A stretch of DNA of 64,000 nucleotides from Bacteroides clarus YIT 12056 (GTDB lineage: Bacteria > Bacteroidota > Bacteroidia > Bacteroidales > Bacteroidaceae): assembly GCF_900129655.1 (NCBI RefSeq), contig NZ_FQWK01000003.1, forward strand, positions 519,756 through 583,755, in the 5' to 3' direction. The position numbers and the translations under genes were made by a program. Below, one piece after another: positions 1-7,155 of the stretch. The stretch's first letter is position 1, and the number at the start of each line of letters is the position of its first letter. The notes under the pieces were generated by a model. That model was not told where the DNA came from, ran no database searches, and worked only from the letters and a program-made list of their open reading frames with translations.

Positions 1-576
1 CGGAGCAAACACACTCTTATGGTCTTTCTCCGGAGCAAGCAGCTTGAGGTTTTCTTCTTTGGGGATTTCCACATTTACACTGAGACGGTCGGCATATAAC
101 CCGGCTTCATTCACCAACTCCCGACTGGCTCCGGGAATACTCTTCAAATGGATATAGCCGTTGAAGCGATGGATGGTACGAAGGTCTTTGGCCACACGCA
201 CCAACCGTTCCATTGTATAATCGGGGTTGCGCACCACACCGCTACTCAGAAAAAGCCCTTCGATGTAGTTGCGGCGATAAAATTCCATTGTCAAATCCAC
301 CAGTTCGCCGACGGAAAGGGTGGCACGAGGCAAGTCGTTGCTACGACGGTTGATACAATAGGCGCAATCGTATATGCAGTAATTCGTCAGCATCACTTTC
401 AACAACGAAATACAGCGTCCGTCCTCTGCAAAGCTATGACAGATACCCCACCCGCCCACAGTATTACCCACCATGCCCGCTTTATTGGAACGCACAGTAC
501 CGCTGGATGAGCAAGATACATCGTACTTTGCCGACTCCGCCAATATCTTCAACTTATTTAATACATTCTCGTCCAT
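1..576 (-). CDS. Putative DNA modification/repair radical SAM protein (partial)
   Basis: The first 192 residues are present and the gene runs off the left edge of the window. The radical SAM cluster motif C-IYD-C-AY-C is visible at about residues 67-74 (NYCIYDCAYC), followed by a TIM-barrel-like stretch (YIEGLFLSSGV, FNGYIHLKSIPG). The N-terminus resembles the radical SAM family that is usually encoded next to a uracil-DNA-glycosylase-like partner. That partner, if present, would lie downstream and outside the window. Start: the ATG at 576 follows a -7 box TACTTTTG (586-593, minus strand) by about 10 bases, so the leader is very short. Radical SAM membership is clear from the motif; the DNA-repair role is a family-level inference from recall. 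Confidence 0.8.
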   Translation of the reverse strand, partial: MDENVLNKLKILAESAKYDVSCSSSGTVRSNKAGMVGNTVGGWGICHSFAEDGRCISLLKVMLTNYCIYDCAYCINRRSNDLPRATLSVGELVDLTMEFYRRNYIEGLFLSSGVVRNPDYTMERLVRVAKDLRTIHRFNGYIHLKSIPGASRELVNEAGLYADRLSVNVEIPKEENLKLLAPEKDHKSVFAP

Positions 577-704
577 AACCCGTGCCAAAAGTAGCAATAA
601 AACTTCGATTTCAAGGACGAAGGCCAAGCAATTAATATATTAAAAATCGTTGAGGGATAGGATAGAAAAACGACTTATCCGTACAAAGGAACTACTATAT
701 ATAA

Positions 705-734
705 AATAAAAAAGACCGCCGGACGGCAGTCTTT
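705..734 (-). terminator. Intrinsic terminator of the histone-like gene
   Basis: The stem AAAGAC/GTCTTT continues into GCC/GGC around a GGAC loop (711-734). On the minus strand it is followed by a T-rich run. It lies 25 bases after the stop codon of the histone H1-like gene. Confidence 0.75.
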
Positions 735-758
735 CACAGCATTAAATCTGCTTTTTTC

Positions 759-935
759 TTACTTCTTAGAAGCTTCCAAAGATGCTTTGCGGAATTCTTT
801 CATTGTCTTTTCGATTTCCAAAGAAGCCTTACGTGCACGAGTACCGGCTGCCTTGTTACCGTTTTCCAACTGAGCTTTTGCATCTTTTTCGAATGCTGCA
901 TACAATTCTGCAACTTTTTCAACTAATTCTTTCAT
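759..935 (-). CDS. Histone H1-like DNA-binding protein (58 aa)
   Basis: A short Lys/Ala/Glu-rich protein, almost entirely helical in composition: it starts MKELVEKVAELYAAFEKD and ends KEFRKASLEASKK, with a basic centre (GTRARKASLE). This matches the small Hc1/histone H1-like proteins of Bacteroidetes, thought to bind or compact DNA. The start ATG at 935 is the only sensible one, and a -7 box TATTTTTG lies at 971-978 on the minus strand. A clear terminator follows, so this is a monocistronic unit. The call rests on composition and length; the nucleoid role is family knowledge. It could instead be a small structural protein of another kind, but the match is good. Confidence 0.8.
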   Translation of the reverse strand: MKELVEKVAELYAAFEKDAKAQLENGNKAAGTRARKASLEIEKTMKEFRKASLEASKK

Positions 936-1071
936 AATCCTTTTTTAATTACTTCGTTAATAATGTCCGACAAAAATACATTCTTTCTTGAAATAAATGC
1001 AGAAAAACGATATTTTTTTTGAAATAATACGCAAAATCGGCATAAAAAAGGGCTCATACGTGTTTTTTATC

Positions 1072-1079
1072 TACTTTTG
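1072..1079 (+). promoter_or_regulatory. -7 box TACTTTTG five bases before an ATG
   Basis: This is a consensus Bacteroides -7 element. The ATG of the following gene starts at 1085. Transcription normally begins a few bases after TTTG, so the mRNA should be leaderless or nearly so. Confidence 0.6.
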
Positions 1080-1084
1080 CAGGC

Positions 1085-1726
1085 ATGAAAACGCTTACTG
1101 ATGCCCAATATATACATGCTCTCATAGCCGAAGGAGAGCACCAGCAGCAAGATTTCAAGTTCGAAATATCCGATGCGCGAAAAATTGCCAAGACGCTTTC
1201 GGCCTTTTCAAATACGGACGGCGGACGTCTCCTTATCGGCGTAAAAGACAATGGAAAAATAGCCGGAGTACGCTCCGACGAGGAACAATATATGATAGAA
1301 GCGGCAGCCCGATTATACTGTCGCCCGGAAGTGAGTTACAGCACGCAGACTTATCAGGTGGAAGGCCGTAGCGTGCTACTCGTACAAATTGATGAAAGCG
1401 ACCGGAAACCGGTATATGCCAAAGACGAAACCGGCAGGTATCTCGCCTACCTGCGCATTAAAGACGAAAACATTCTTGCCACCCCGGTACACCTGCGTAT
1501 CTGGCAGCAAAGCGAAAGTCCCAAAGGAGAACTGATGGAATACACCGAACGGGAACAACTGCTTCTTGATTTGCTGGAACAAAACGACCGATTGTCACTG
1601 AACCGTTATTGCCGTCTGGCACATCTGTCACGCCGTTCCGCGGAACATTTGCTGGCTAAACTCATTCGCTATGACATTGTGGAACCCATATTCGAAGGAC
1701 ATAAGTTTCACTTCAAGCTGAAATGA
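1085..1726 (+). CDS. AlbA_2/Schlafen-type domain protein with C-terminal winged helix (213 aa)
   Basis: The N-terminal half (about residues 15-115) shows the AlbA_2 pattern: E...QQDFKFEISDARKIAKTLSAFSN, then GGRLLIGVKDNGKIAGV, then a VEGRSVLLVQIDES strand and a KPVYAKDETGRYLAYLRI segment. The C-terminus (about 150-213) is helical and resembles a winged helix (LSLNRYCRLAHLSRRSAEHLLAKLIRYDIVEPI). Proteins of this family are usually called putative DNA-binding or ATP-binding regulators, but their true activity is poorly known. The gene is preceded almost directly by its -7 box. The next gene has its own promoter, so this one looks monocistronic. The domain call is firm; no function is claimed. 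Confidence 0.75.
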   Translation: MKTLTDAQYIHALIAEGEHQQQDFKFEISDARKIAKTLSAFSNTDGGRLLIGVKDNGKIAGVRSDEEQYMIEAAARLYCRPEVSYSTQTYQVEGRSVLLVQIDESDRKPVYAKDETGRYLAYLRIKDENILATPVHLRIWQQSESPKGELMEYTEREQLLLDLLEQNDRLSLNRYCRLAHLSRRSAEHLLAKLIRYDIVEPIFEGHKFHFKLK

Positions 1727-1806
1727 AGTAGAAAAAGAGTTGGAGTGCTGGTAAAAAGCAAGTTATTTACTACCTTTGCACCCGTAAATTTAGAAAAACT
1801 ATCATC

Positions 1807-2439
1807 ATGGGTATATTTGCCAAACTATTCAACAAGAATTCGGAAGAGGTTTCTTCCAAAAATGTGGAAGACTTTGTCTCACTGACACGTGTCTACTTCC
1901 AATCTGTGATAGCCGCAAACCTGGGTATCACCAACATCCGTTTTGTACCGGATGTAGCCAACTTCAAACGTTTATTCAAAATTCCTACACAGGGCGGTCG
2001 TCTGGGACAAGCGGAAAAAGCGGTTTCCCGCAAGATGCTGATGCAGGACTACGGAATAAGCGAGAACTTCTTTAAAGAGATCGACGCTTCCGTAAAAAAA
2101 CACTGCCGTACGCAGAATGACGTACAAGGTTATCTTTTCATGTATCAGGGCTTCTCTAACGATCTGATGATGTTGATGGGTAACCTGATGCAATGGAAAT
2201 TCCGTATGCCGTCTATTTTTAAAGGCGCATTACGCAGCATGACCGAAAAAACGGTACATGAGGTTTGTACCAAGGCCGTTTGGAAAAAGGATGACGTACA
2301 CAAAACAGCCATGACAGTCCGTCAGTACAAAGAACGTTTGGGATACTCGGAACAATGGATGACCGAGTATGTGTACAATATCGTTATGCTGGCAAAGAAA
2401 GAACCGAAAAAGAAAGCCGACGAACAAGAGAAAGCATAA
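1807..2439 (+). CDS. Conserved protein of unknown function (210 aa)
   Basis: I do not recognise a named family. The protein starts MGIFAKLFNKNSEEV, has no signal peptide or membrane segment, is rich in aromatic and Met residues in its middle part (YLFMYQGFSNDLMMLMGNLMQWKF), and ends in a Lys/Glu-rich tail (KKEPKKKADEQEKA). It is probably cytosolic and helical. A -7 box TACCTTTG lies at 1771-1778. The uracil-DNA glycosylase-like gene begins 38 bases after the stop without a visible terminator, so the two are probably co-transcribed. Confidence 0.65.
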   Translation: MGIFAKLFNKNSEEVSSKNVEDFVSLTRVYFQSVIAANLGITNIRFVPDVANFKRLFKIPTQGGRLGQAEKAVSRKMLMQDYGISENFFKEIDASVKKHCRTQNDVQGYLFMYQGFSNDLMMLMGNLMQWKFRMPSIFKGALRSMTEKTVHEVCTKAVWKKDDVHKTAMTVRQYKERLGYSEQWMTEYVYNIVMLAKKEPKKKADEQEKA

Positions 2440-2477
2440 GCCGAAGTCTCGGCCAATAAGCGCAAACGCTTTTTTCT

Positions 2478-3053
2478 ATGGAAATAGAACAGCATCCCTT
2501 AGAACCTTTTCTCCCCGGCAATGCACGTTTACTGATGCTGGGGAGCTTCCCGCCGCAAAAGAAGCGGTGGTCAATGGAGTTTTATTATCCGAATTGGAAT
2601 AACGACATGTGGCGCATAGCAGGTCTCTTATTCTTTAATGATAAAGACCATTTCGTAGATAAATCCCGAAAGGCCTTTTGTAAAGAGTGTATTATCAGTT
2701 TCCTGAACAAAAAGGGAATAGCCCTGTTCGATACGGCCACCGCCGTACGGCGATTACAGGATAATGCATCCGATAAGTTTCTTGAGGTAGTCCAACCTAC
2801 CGATATAGCCGCATTGCTGCAACAACTGCCGCAATGCGAAGCGATTGTCACCACGGGGCAAAAGGCGACGGACACACTTTGCGCGCTGTTCTCATTGAAA
2901 GAGCCCAAGGTCGGGGATTTTACAGAGTTCATTTTCGAGGATCGCCCCATACGTCTCTATCGCATGCCTTCTTCATCAAGAGCTTATCCGCTGGCTTTAG
3001 AAAAAAAAGCGGCAGCCTATCGCGTTATGTATCAGGACTTACAAATGCTATAA
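2478..3053 (+). CDS. Uracil-DNA glycosylase superfamily protein (191 aa)
   Basis: The two signature loops of the UDG fold are visible: a first-motif LMLGSFPP near residue 20 and a second-motif MPSSSRAYP near residue 165. The order and spacing resemble the TDG/MUG branch more than family 1 Ung. Such enzymes remove uracil or mismatched thymine from DNA. The water-activating Asn of MUG (GxNPG) is not present in the first loop, so the exact substrate is open. The gene lies 38 bases after the preceding unknown gene and before tRNA-Trp. The fold assignment is fairly sure; the substrate is not. Confidence 0.7.
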   Translation: MEIEQHPLEPFLPGNARLLMLGSFPPQKKRWSMEFYYPNWNNDMWRIAGLLFFNDKDHFVDKSRKAFCKECIISFLNKKGIALFDTATAVRRLQDNASDKFLEVVQPTDIAALLQQLPQCEAIVTTGQKATDTLCALFSLKEPKVGDFTEFIFEDRPIRLYRMPSSSRAYPLALEKKAAAYRVMYQDLQML

Positions 3054-3061
3054 GCGATTTT

Positions 3062-3078
3062 CCCTTTAAAATAAAGGG
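3062..3078 (+). terminator. Inverted repeat after the UDG-like gene
   Basis: A perfect 7-bp inverted repeat, CCCTTTA-aaa-TAAAGGG, lies just after the stop codon. No strong T run follows, so termination is likely but not certain. Confidence 0.4.
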
Positions 3079-3087
3079 ACAAAGGGC

Positions 3088-3117
3088 TTGCAGATTTGAA
3101 AGTTTCCATTACCTTTG
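3088..3117 (+). promoter_or_regulatory. Promoter of tRNA-Trp
   Basis: TACCTTTG at 3110-3117 forms the -7 box and TTG at 3088-3090 the -33 element, with a 19-base spacer. The tRNA begins 12 bases downstream. Confidence 0.65.
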
Positions 3118-3128
3118 CAGCCGCAAAC

Positions 3129-3201
3129 ACGGGAGTAGCTCAGTTGGTAGAGCACCGGTCTCCAAAACCGGGTGTCGGGAGTTCGAGCCTCTCCTCCCGT
3201 G
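3129..3201 (+). tRNA. tRNA-Trp (anticodon CCA)
   Basis: The cloverleaf is complete. The acceptor arms are ACGGGAG/CTCCCGT, the D arm is AGCTCAGTTGGTAGAGC, the anticodon stem CCGGT/ACCGG holds loop CTCCAAA (anticodon CCA), and the T arm is around GTTCGAGC. The discriminator is G and the 3' CCA is not encoded. Confidence 0.95.
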
Positions 3202-3229
3202 CAACCGCCTTATCAGGCAAAGTCACCGT

Positions 3230-3775
3230 TCAAGAAATATTAATCAACTTATGCGTCTGTAAACTCAGTCTCCATTTCGGATGCTGCATCACGCGCACCA
3301 CAGTTTCTACCGTATTACTACAAGAACAAGGTTGCAGAAAAAAATGCTTGGCAGGCAGTTGTTCATACACGGTAATGTCCTGACTTTCATACACCACTTT
3401 CACCTCATCCATGCGGGAAATGCTCAGTTTTGCCCCTCGTTTGGGCGAGCAAGTCACCCAATCTATATTATCCGGTAGCTCGTGTGTCCCGTTAGTCTCG
3501 ATACACACATACTTTCCCAGCTGGTGCAGACGGTCTACAAATTCCCGATCAATCCAAAGCGAAGGTTCTCCACCCGTCAGTATCACCATCATTGCAGGAT
3601 ATTTCCCCACCTCCGCCATGATTTCTTCATCTGTCATCAAAACACCCTCTTCATGCTGCGTATCACAAAACGGGCACTTCAGGTTACAACCGGAAAGACG
3701 GATAAAAACAGCAGGAGTACCCGTATGAAATCCCTCTCCCTGCAGACTGTAAAATATTTCGTTAATCTTTCTCAT
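3230..3775 (-). CDS. queE: 7-carboxy-7-deazaguanine synthase QueE
   Basis: This radical SAM enzyme makes 7-carboxy-7-deazaguanine from 6-carboxytetrahydropterin, the third step towards preQ0 and queuosine. The N-terminus carries INEIFYSLQGEG and the cluster motif C-NLK-C-PF-C (in CNLKCPFCDTQH), followed by the SAM-binding VILTGGEPS. At 181 aa it has the usual short size for Bacteroidetes QueE. I start it at the ATG at 3775 (MRKINEIF), because the upstream in-frame TTG at 3790 would overlap the queD stop. It lies 11 bases downstream of queD, and the two form an operon. Confidence 0.92.
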   Translation of the reverse strand: MRKINEIFYSLQGEGFHTGTPAVFIRLSGCNLKCPFCDTQHEEGVLMTDEEIMAEVGKYPAMMVILTGGEPSLWIDREFVDRLHQLGKYVCIETNGTHELPDNIDWVTCSPKRGAKLSISRMDEVKVVYESQDITVYEQLPAKHFFLQPCSCSNTVETVVRVMQHPKWRLSLQTHKLINIS

Positions 3776-3786
3776 AAGCGGTCGTG

Positions 3787-4119
3787 TCAATCTTCTTCAT
3801 ATACGGCTATATTCGACTCGGATTCCTGCACCTCTACTTTAAAACAAGTAGGTATTTGGTCGCATATCCAACGCGCAATATTCTCGGCTGTAGGATTAAA
3901 AGGAAGAACTTCATTGATATTCCGGTGGTCCAACTGCTCTTTCACCACCTGTTTGATATGGCTGAAATCAACTACCATACCATCGGCATTCAACTCTTTG
4001 GAACGGCAATAAACTGTGATTATCCAATTGTGACCATGCAGATTTTCACATTTACTCTGATAGGAAAGCTTCAGACTGTGGGCAGCCGAAACTTCCATTC
4101 GTTTAATGACTGTATACAT
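3787..4119 (-). CDS. queD: 6-carboxy-5,6,7,8-tetrahydropterin synthase QueD
   Basis: This T-fold enzyme converts dihydroneopterin triphosphate to 6-carboxytetrahydropterin, the substrate of QueE encoded next to it. The zinc-binding histidines are in SAAHSLKL and NLHGHNW, and the catalytic Cys is in SKCENLHGH. At 110 aa it is a normal length. A -7 box TACTTTTG at 4187-4194 (minus strand) gives a leader of about 60 bases. I compared this leader with known preQ1 riboswitch cores and saw no match. Confidence 0.93.
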   Translation of the reverse strand: MYTVIKRMEVSAAHSLKLSYQSKCENLHGHNWIITVYCRSKELNADGMVVDFSHIKQVVKEQLDHRNINEVLPFNPTAENIARWICDQIPTCFKVEVQESESNIAVYEED

Positions 4120-4228
4120 ACTGTTAATACGCTAATTAAAATATCATTTATAGTACTGTGCATCTAATGTCACCTCGATGCGACAGCAAAAGTACAAAAA
4201 ACTTGGAATTTACACATCAGATTACCAC

Positions 4229-5062
4229 TTATTCATACACACAGATAGAATTGGCAACCCGGCGTTCCACTCCACCCGAAGGCGTATTAATGATACCCGT
4301 ATCGGAATATTCCCCGCTCCATAAAGTAGAAGAACCGCCGCCGTCAAGATTCAACGCGTCTTTTCCACCCAATACGCGGATCATGTGTGTCAGTTCAGGT
4401 ATATTGACACCATCCGCCTTTCCTTTCATACGTCCGTCCACAACAACAAACAAAATCTTTTTATCTTTCGTAAGCACTATGGCGCTACGCGGATGTTTGG
4501 TATTCACAAAACTTTGGTTACAAGCGGAAATATCACACTCTTTTCCATTCATCAGCATCAAAGGACCGGAAACAAGCACCGTCCCATGCTTCAAGCGACA
4601 AGCCTTTTCTTCTTGTTTGCTCCAGGGCAACAATTTCATCCGTCCTTTCTTTATGAATACAGCTCCATTGGAAACCGTACCCAATGCGCCGTTGGCAGTT
4701 GTATCCACCACCACTCCGTTTTTCCGCAAATAACAAACCGAATTACCTGCTTTCATATTAAAATAAGAACCATTAACGGCAGCTATTGCTCCCGAACGGT
4801 GTGCAGCCACACTGGTTTCCTCTTTAGGCTGATGAATCAGTACATCCAGATTGTAATACTTCGGAGTTATTTCGAGTACGGAAACTTCCTGTGGAACACC
4901 ATATAAAGAATTGAAAAAAGCCTTTCGGCAAAGTACGCCTTTCTTTAAAGACGTCACCTGCCAATGCGCGGCAACCAAAGCCAAAGAATCCGCAACCGTC
5001 TGGGCCGTAGCGGTCCATGCGCAACAAACAATAAACAATAGCAAAACGACTTTATTCTTCAT
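4229..5062 (-). CDS. Exported NAGPA-type phosphodiester glycosidase family protein
   Basis: A 277-aa protein with an N-terminal signal peptide (MKNKVVLLLFIVCCAWTATAQ) and a NAGPA/DUF2233 domain. The landmarks are AAVNGSYFN near residue 90, RSAIVLTKDKKILFVVVDGR near 195, and the conserved DALNLDGGGSSTLW near 235. The family includes the uncovering enzyme for mannose-6-phosphate and bacterial phosphodiester glycosidases; the bacterial substrate is unknown. I use the ATG at 5062 because it begins the signal peptide; a longer frame upstream would overlap the divergent gene. Only 20 bases separate this start from the start of the divergent DUF454 gene. Confidence 0.82.
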   Translation of the reverse strand: MKNKVVLLLFIVCCAWTATAQTVADSLALVAAHWQVTSLKKGVLCRKAFFNSLYGVPQEVSVLEITPKYYNLDVLIHQPKEETSVAAHRSGAIAAVNGSYFNMKAGNSVCYLRKNGVVVDTTANGALGTVSNGAVFIKKGRMKLLPWSKQEEKACRLKHGTVLVSGPLMLMNGKECDISACNQSFVNTKHPRSAIVLTKDKKILFVVVDGRMKGKADGVNIPELTHMIRVLGGKDALNLDGGGSSTLWSGEYSDTGIINTPSGGVERRVANSICVYE

Positions 5063-5070
5063 ATTTTTTC

Positions 5071-5078
5071 TATTTTTG
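5071..5078 (+). promoter_or_regulatory. -7 box TATTTTTG four bases before an ATG
   Basis: A consensus -7 element in the 20-base gap between two divergent start codons. The ATG of the DUF454 gene begins at 5083, so its mRNA should be nearly leaderless. The matching -33 element must lie inside the divergent gene. Confidence 0.6.
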
Positions 5079-5082
5079 CGGC

Positions 5083-5442
5083 ATGAAAGCCCTTTATATC
5101 CTATTCGGTACACTTTCTTTAATACTCGGCATCATCGGAGTTTTTCTTCCATTGCTGCCTACAACTCCATTTCTGTTACTTACAGCAGCTCTTTACGTCC
5201 GCAGTTCTCCCCGCCTCTACCATTGGCTGTTGCACCAAAAATATTTGGGAAACTATATCCGTAATTTCCGTGAGAATAAAGCTATTCCGTTAAGAGCTAA
5301 AATCATTTCCATATCACTTATATGGATAACAATTCTCAACTGCATCTTTTTCATAGCCCCCTATTGGTGGCTGAAAATATTATTGTTACTGATTGCAATA
5401 GGAACAAGTTACCATATCCTCTCTTTCAAAACACTGAAATAA
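5083..5442 (+). CDS. DUF454 (YbaN-like) inner membrane protein
   Basis: A 119-aa membrane protein. The N-terminal hairpin, ILFGTLSLILGIIGVFLPLLPTTPFLLLTAALY, carries the family's GxxGxxLPxLPTTPF pattern. It is followed by the basic RSSPRLYHWLLHQKYLGNYI segment and two more membrane spans (about residues 70-88 and 93-110). The function of the family is unknown. The length is normal, and the start is fixed by the -7 box directly upstream. Confidence 0.85.
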   Translation: MKALYILFGTLSLILGIIGVFLPLLPTTPFLLLTAALYVRSSPRLYHWLLHQKYLGNYIRNFRENKAIPLRAKIISISLIWITILNCIFFIAPYWWLKILLLLIAIGTSYHILSFKTLK

Positions 5443-5469
5443 AGTAAAGCCTTGCTTCTCAATTACGAA

Positions 5470-6051
5470 TTACCCTGCTCCTCCAAGCGCCTCAAAGAAT
5501 TCTCCCAATCCCTTACGGGCATCCGCAAGTTTATCCTCCCAATGCTTCACCGAATTCTGCCCGATGATATCGGTTACATACTTCACCGCGATGAACGGTG
5601 TATTTTTGGTACGGCACACCCATGCCTGGGCATAAGCTTCCATATCCACAACATCTCCTTTTACATCCGACAGTTCCGTCAGAAAAGTATCCCCCGTATT
5701 ACATATTCCTTCGCCCTGCCAATGCAGGCAATAGCCTTTCCGAGCCAACAGTTCCGCCGAGTTTATCTCACATTCCATATCAAAATCAGTCAACTTCTGC
5801 ATATCGCGGTCTATGAAATGACGGCATACGAAAATATCCCCCACCTGATGACGGACAGTACCTGCCGTACCCATATTGACAACTAAATCGGGCTGTGCGC
5901 GATTGATAGCTTCCGTAAGATAAAAAGCCGATTTCACCTTTCCTATTCCGGTGCGAAGATAGCCCACCTGCACTTCTTCTTCCCCTGTCAAACCGGGAAA
6001 CTTCAATTCCGTAAATTCACCCTGAACGGCGTAAGTAACTAAAATTCTCAT
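5470..6051 (-). CDS. Purine nucleosidase of the MTA/SAH nucleosidase (PNP_UDP) superfamily
   Basis: A 193-aa protein with the phosphorylase/nucleosidase fold. It contains PDLVVNMGTAGTV near residue 58, the substrate-binding VDMEAYAQA near 140, and a conserved acidic YVTDIIG near 165 where the general-acid Asp of this family sits. It is shorter than E. coli MtnN (about 230 aa), so the substrate could be methylthioadenosine, S-adenosylhomocysteine, futalosine or another nucleoside. I chose the ATG at 6051 (MRILVTYAVQGEF). A -7 box TACCTTTG lies at 6142-6149 on the minus strand, giving a leader of roughly 85 bases. The superfamily is sure; the substrate is not. Confidence 0.75.
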   Translation of the reverse strand: MRILVTYAVQGEFTELKFPGLTGEEEVQVGYLRTGIGKVKSAFYLTEAINRAQPDLVVNMGTAGTVRHQVGDIFVCRHFIDRDMQKLTDFDMECEINSAELLARKGYCLHWQGEGICNTGDTFLTELSDVKGDVVDMEAYAQAWVCRTKNTPFIAVKYVTDIIGQNSVKHWEDKLADARKGLGEFFEALGGAG

Positions 6052-6403
6052 ATTCTTTGATTCTTGTTTTATAATATACAAATTCAACACCTCCACGTAC
6101 TCCGTCTTACCCGGTTTATCCAACTGCACAGATATGGTACACAAAGGTATACAATTAGTTCAGTATATAAATTAAATTATCCCACAAATTATTTTATGAA
6201 GATTTCAATACACACACAGAAAACCAATCTAAAGTTATTAAGGCAGTAATCTCCGATATTGCTACGGATTAATATCGGCCATACTATCACTTAAATAGTC
6301 CAAAGTTCCCTTTATCCCACATGACATAACCTCTTTTTCCCCTTATTTCAGTACATACGGAACATTTTTCTTTGAAAAGCTTTTGTAATCTCCAAGTTAA
6401 TTG
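6052..6403. other. Intergenic region between divergent units
   Basis: No gene is seen here. It holds the nucleosidase promoter (6142-6149, minus strand). A perfect 8-bp inverted repeat CCGATATT/AATATCGG with a 10-base spacer (6253-6260 and 6271-6278) has no T run on either side, so it is more operator-like than terminator-like. Confidence 0.5.
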
Positions 6404-6411
6404 TATTTTTG
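6382..6411 (+). promoter_or_regulatory. Promoter of the coiled-coil gene and zapA
   Basis: TTTG at 6382-6385 and TATTTTTG at 6404-6411 are separated by 18 bases. This is a near-consensus Bacteroides promoter, 20 bases before the ATG. Confidence 0.65.
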
Positions 6412-6431
6412 TGTACAATTTTGGTGTAGTA

Positions 6432-6725
6432 ATGACAGACGAAGAAAAGAAGCTATTAAGTACTTTTGAAGCCAGACTGCGGCATTTAATCTATCTGCAT
6501 GATGAATTAAAACGCGAAAATGCTGAACTTAAGCAACTTCTCGAAGCTAAAGAGGAAGAATGCGAGAAAGTACGTGCCGATTACAAAGAGCTGGAAACAA
6601 ACTACACAAACCTAAAAACAGCTACGACAATCAGCCTTAACGGCAGTGACGTAAAAGAGACGAAACTGCGATTGTCCAAATTAGTGCGTGAAGTCGATAA
6701 ATGCATCGCTTTATTGAATGAATAA
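6432..6725 (+). CDS. Small coiled-coil protein upstream of zapA
   Basis: A 97-aa acidic protein that is almost all heptad-like helix (LIYLHDELKRENAELKQLLEAKEEE and on to about residue 65). A short C-terminal segment ends in LSKLVREVDKCIALLNE. There is no signal or membrane segment. The start is set by the promoter just upstream. zapA follows after 12 bases, so a role in the divisome, as a ZapB-like or ZapA-partner coiled coil, is a reasonable inference, but sequence alone does not show it. Confidence 0.7.
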   Translation: MTDEEKKLLSTFEARLRHLIYLHDELKRENAELKQLLEAKEEECEKVRADYKELETNYTNLKTATTISLNGSDVKETKLRLSKLVREVDKCIALLNE

Positions 6726-6737
6726 AAAAGAGGATGT

Positions 6738-7028
6738 ATGAACGATAAGATAAAGATAAACCTGCAAATGGCAGGGGCCACCTATCCTCTCACCATCAAT
6801 CGTGAGGACGAGGAAATAGTAAGGGAAGCTGCCAAACAGGTCAATATCCGGATCAATGCGTATCGGGAACACTATCAGAACATCTCTTCAGAGAGGATTA
6901 TAGCCATGGTGGCTTATCAATTTGCTTTGGAGACCCTTCAGTTGAAAGACCGTAATGATACTGAGCCCTATACAGCCAAGATAAAAGAACTGACAGAAGT
7001 ATTGGAATCCTATTTCAAGGAAGGATAA
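6738..7028 (+). CDS. zapA: Cell division protein ZapA
   Basis: A 96-aa protein that promotes FtsZ ring bundling. It has the ZapA pattern: an N-terminal beta segment (IKINLQMAGATYPLTI), then REDEEIVREAAKQVNIRI and a C-terminal coiled coil (AYQFALETLQL...KIKELTEVLESYF). The position and order (coiled-coil gene, zapA, rny) support the call. It is the second gene of a two-gene unit that ends in a strong hairpin before rny. Confidence 0.88.
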   Translation: MNDKIKINLQMAGATYPLTINREDEEIVREAAKQVNIRINAYREHYQNISSERIIAMVAYQFALETLQLKDRNDTEPYTAKIKELTEVLESYFKEG

Positions 7029-7126
7029 GGAAACAATTTTCTGTTCCGTTTTTACGAGAGAGATAATATCGCGCACTGTACAAAAGCCCCGTCCGGTAAC
7101 GGACAGGCTTTTATGCAGTGCTTTTT
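7029..7126 (+). terminator. Double hairpin between zapA and rny
   Basis: A short hairpin (7029-7047) is followed by GTTTTT. Then comes a long one built from three stacked stems: GCACTG/CAGTGC (7073-7078 and 7116-7121), AAAAGCC/GGCTTTT and GTCCG/CGGAC around a GTAA loop, ending in CTTTTTATTT. The second is a textbook terminator only 30 bases before the rny start codon. Confidence 0.8.
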
Positions 7127-7155
7127 ATTTATATACTTAAAAACAAATTAATAAA

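Noticed and set aside
4120..4186. Possible preQ1 riboswitch in the queD leader
   Set aside because: The leader has no recognisable preQ1 aptamer core and no hairpin before the start codon.
7029..7126. Possible 6S RNA after zapA, as in E. coli
   Set aside because: The gap is about 127 bases and holds only two terminator-like hairpins; the long bulged duplex of 6S RNA is not seen.
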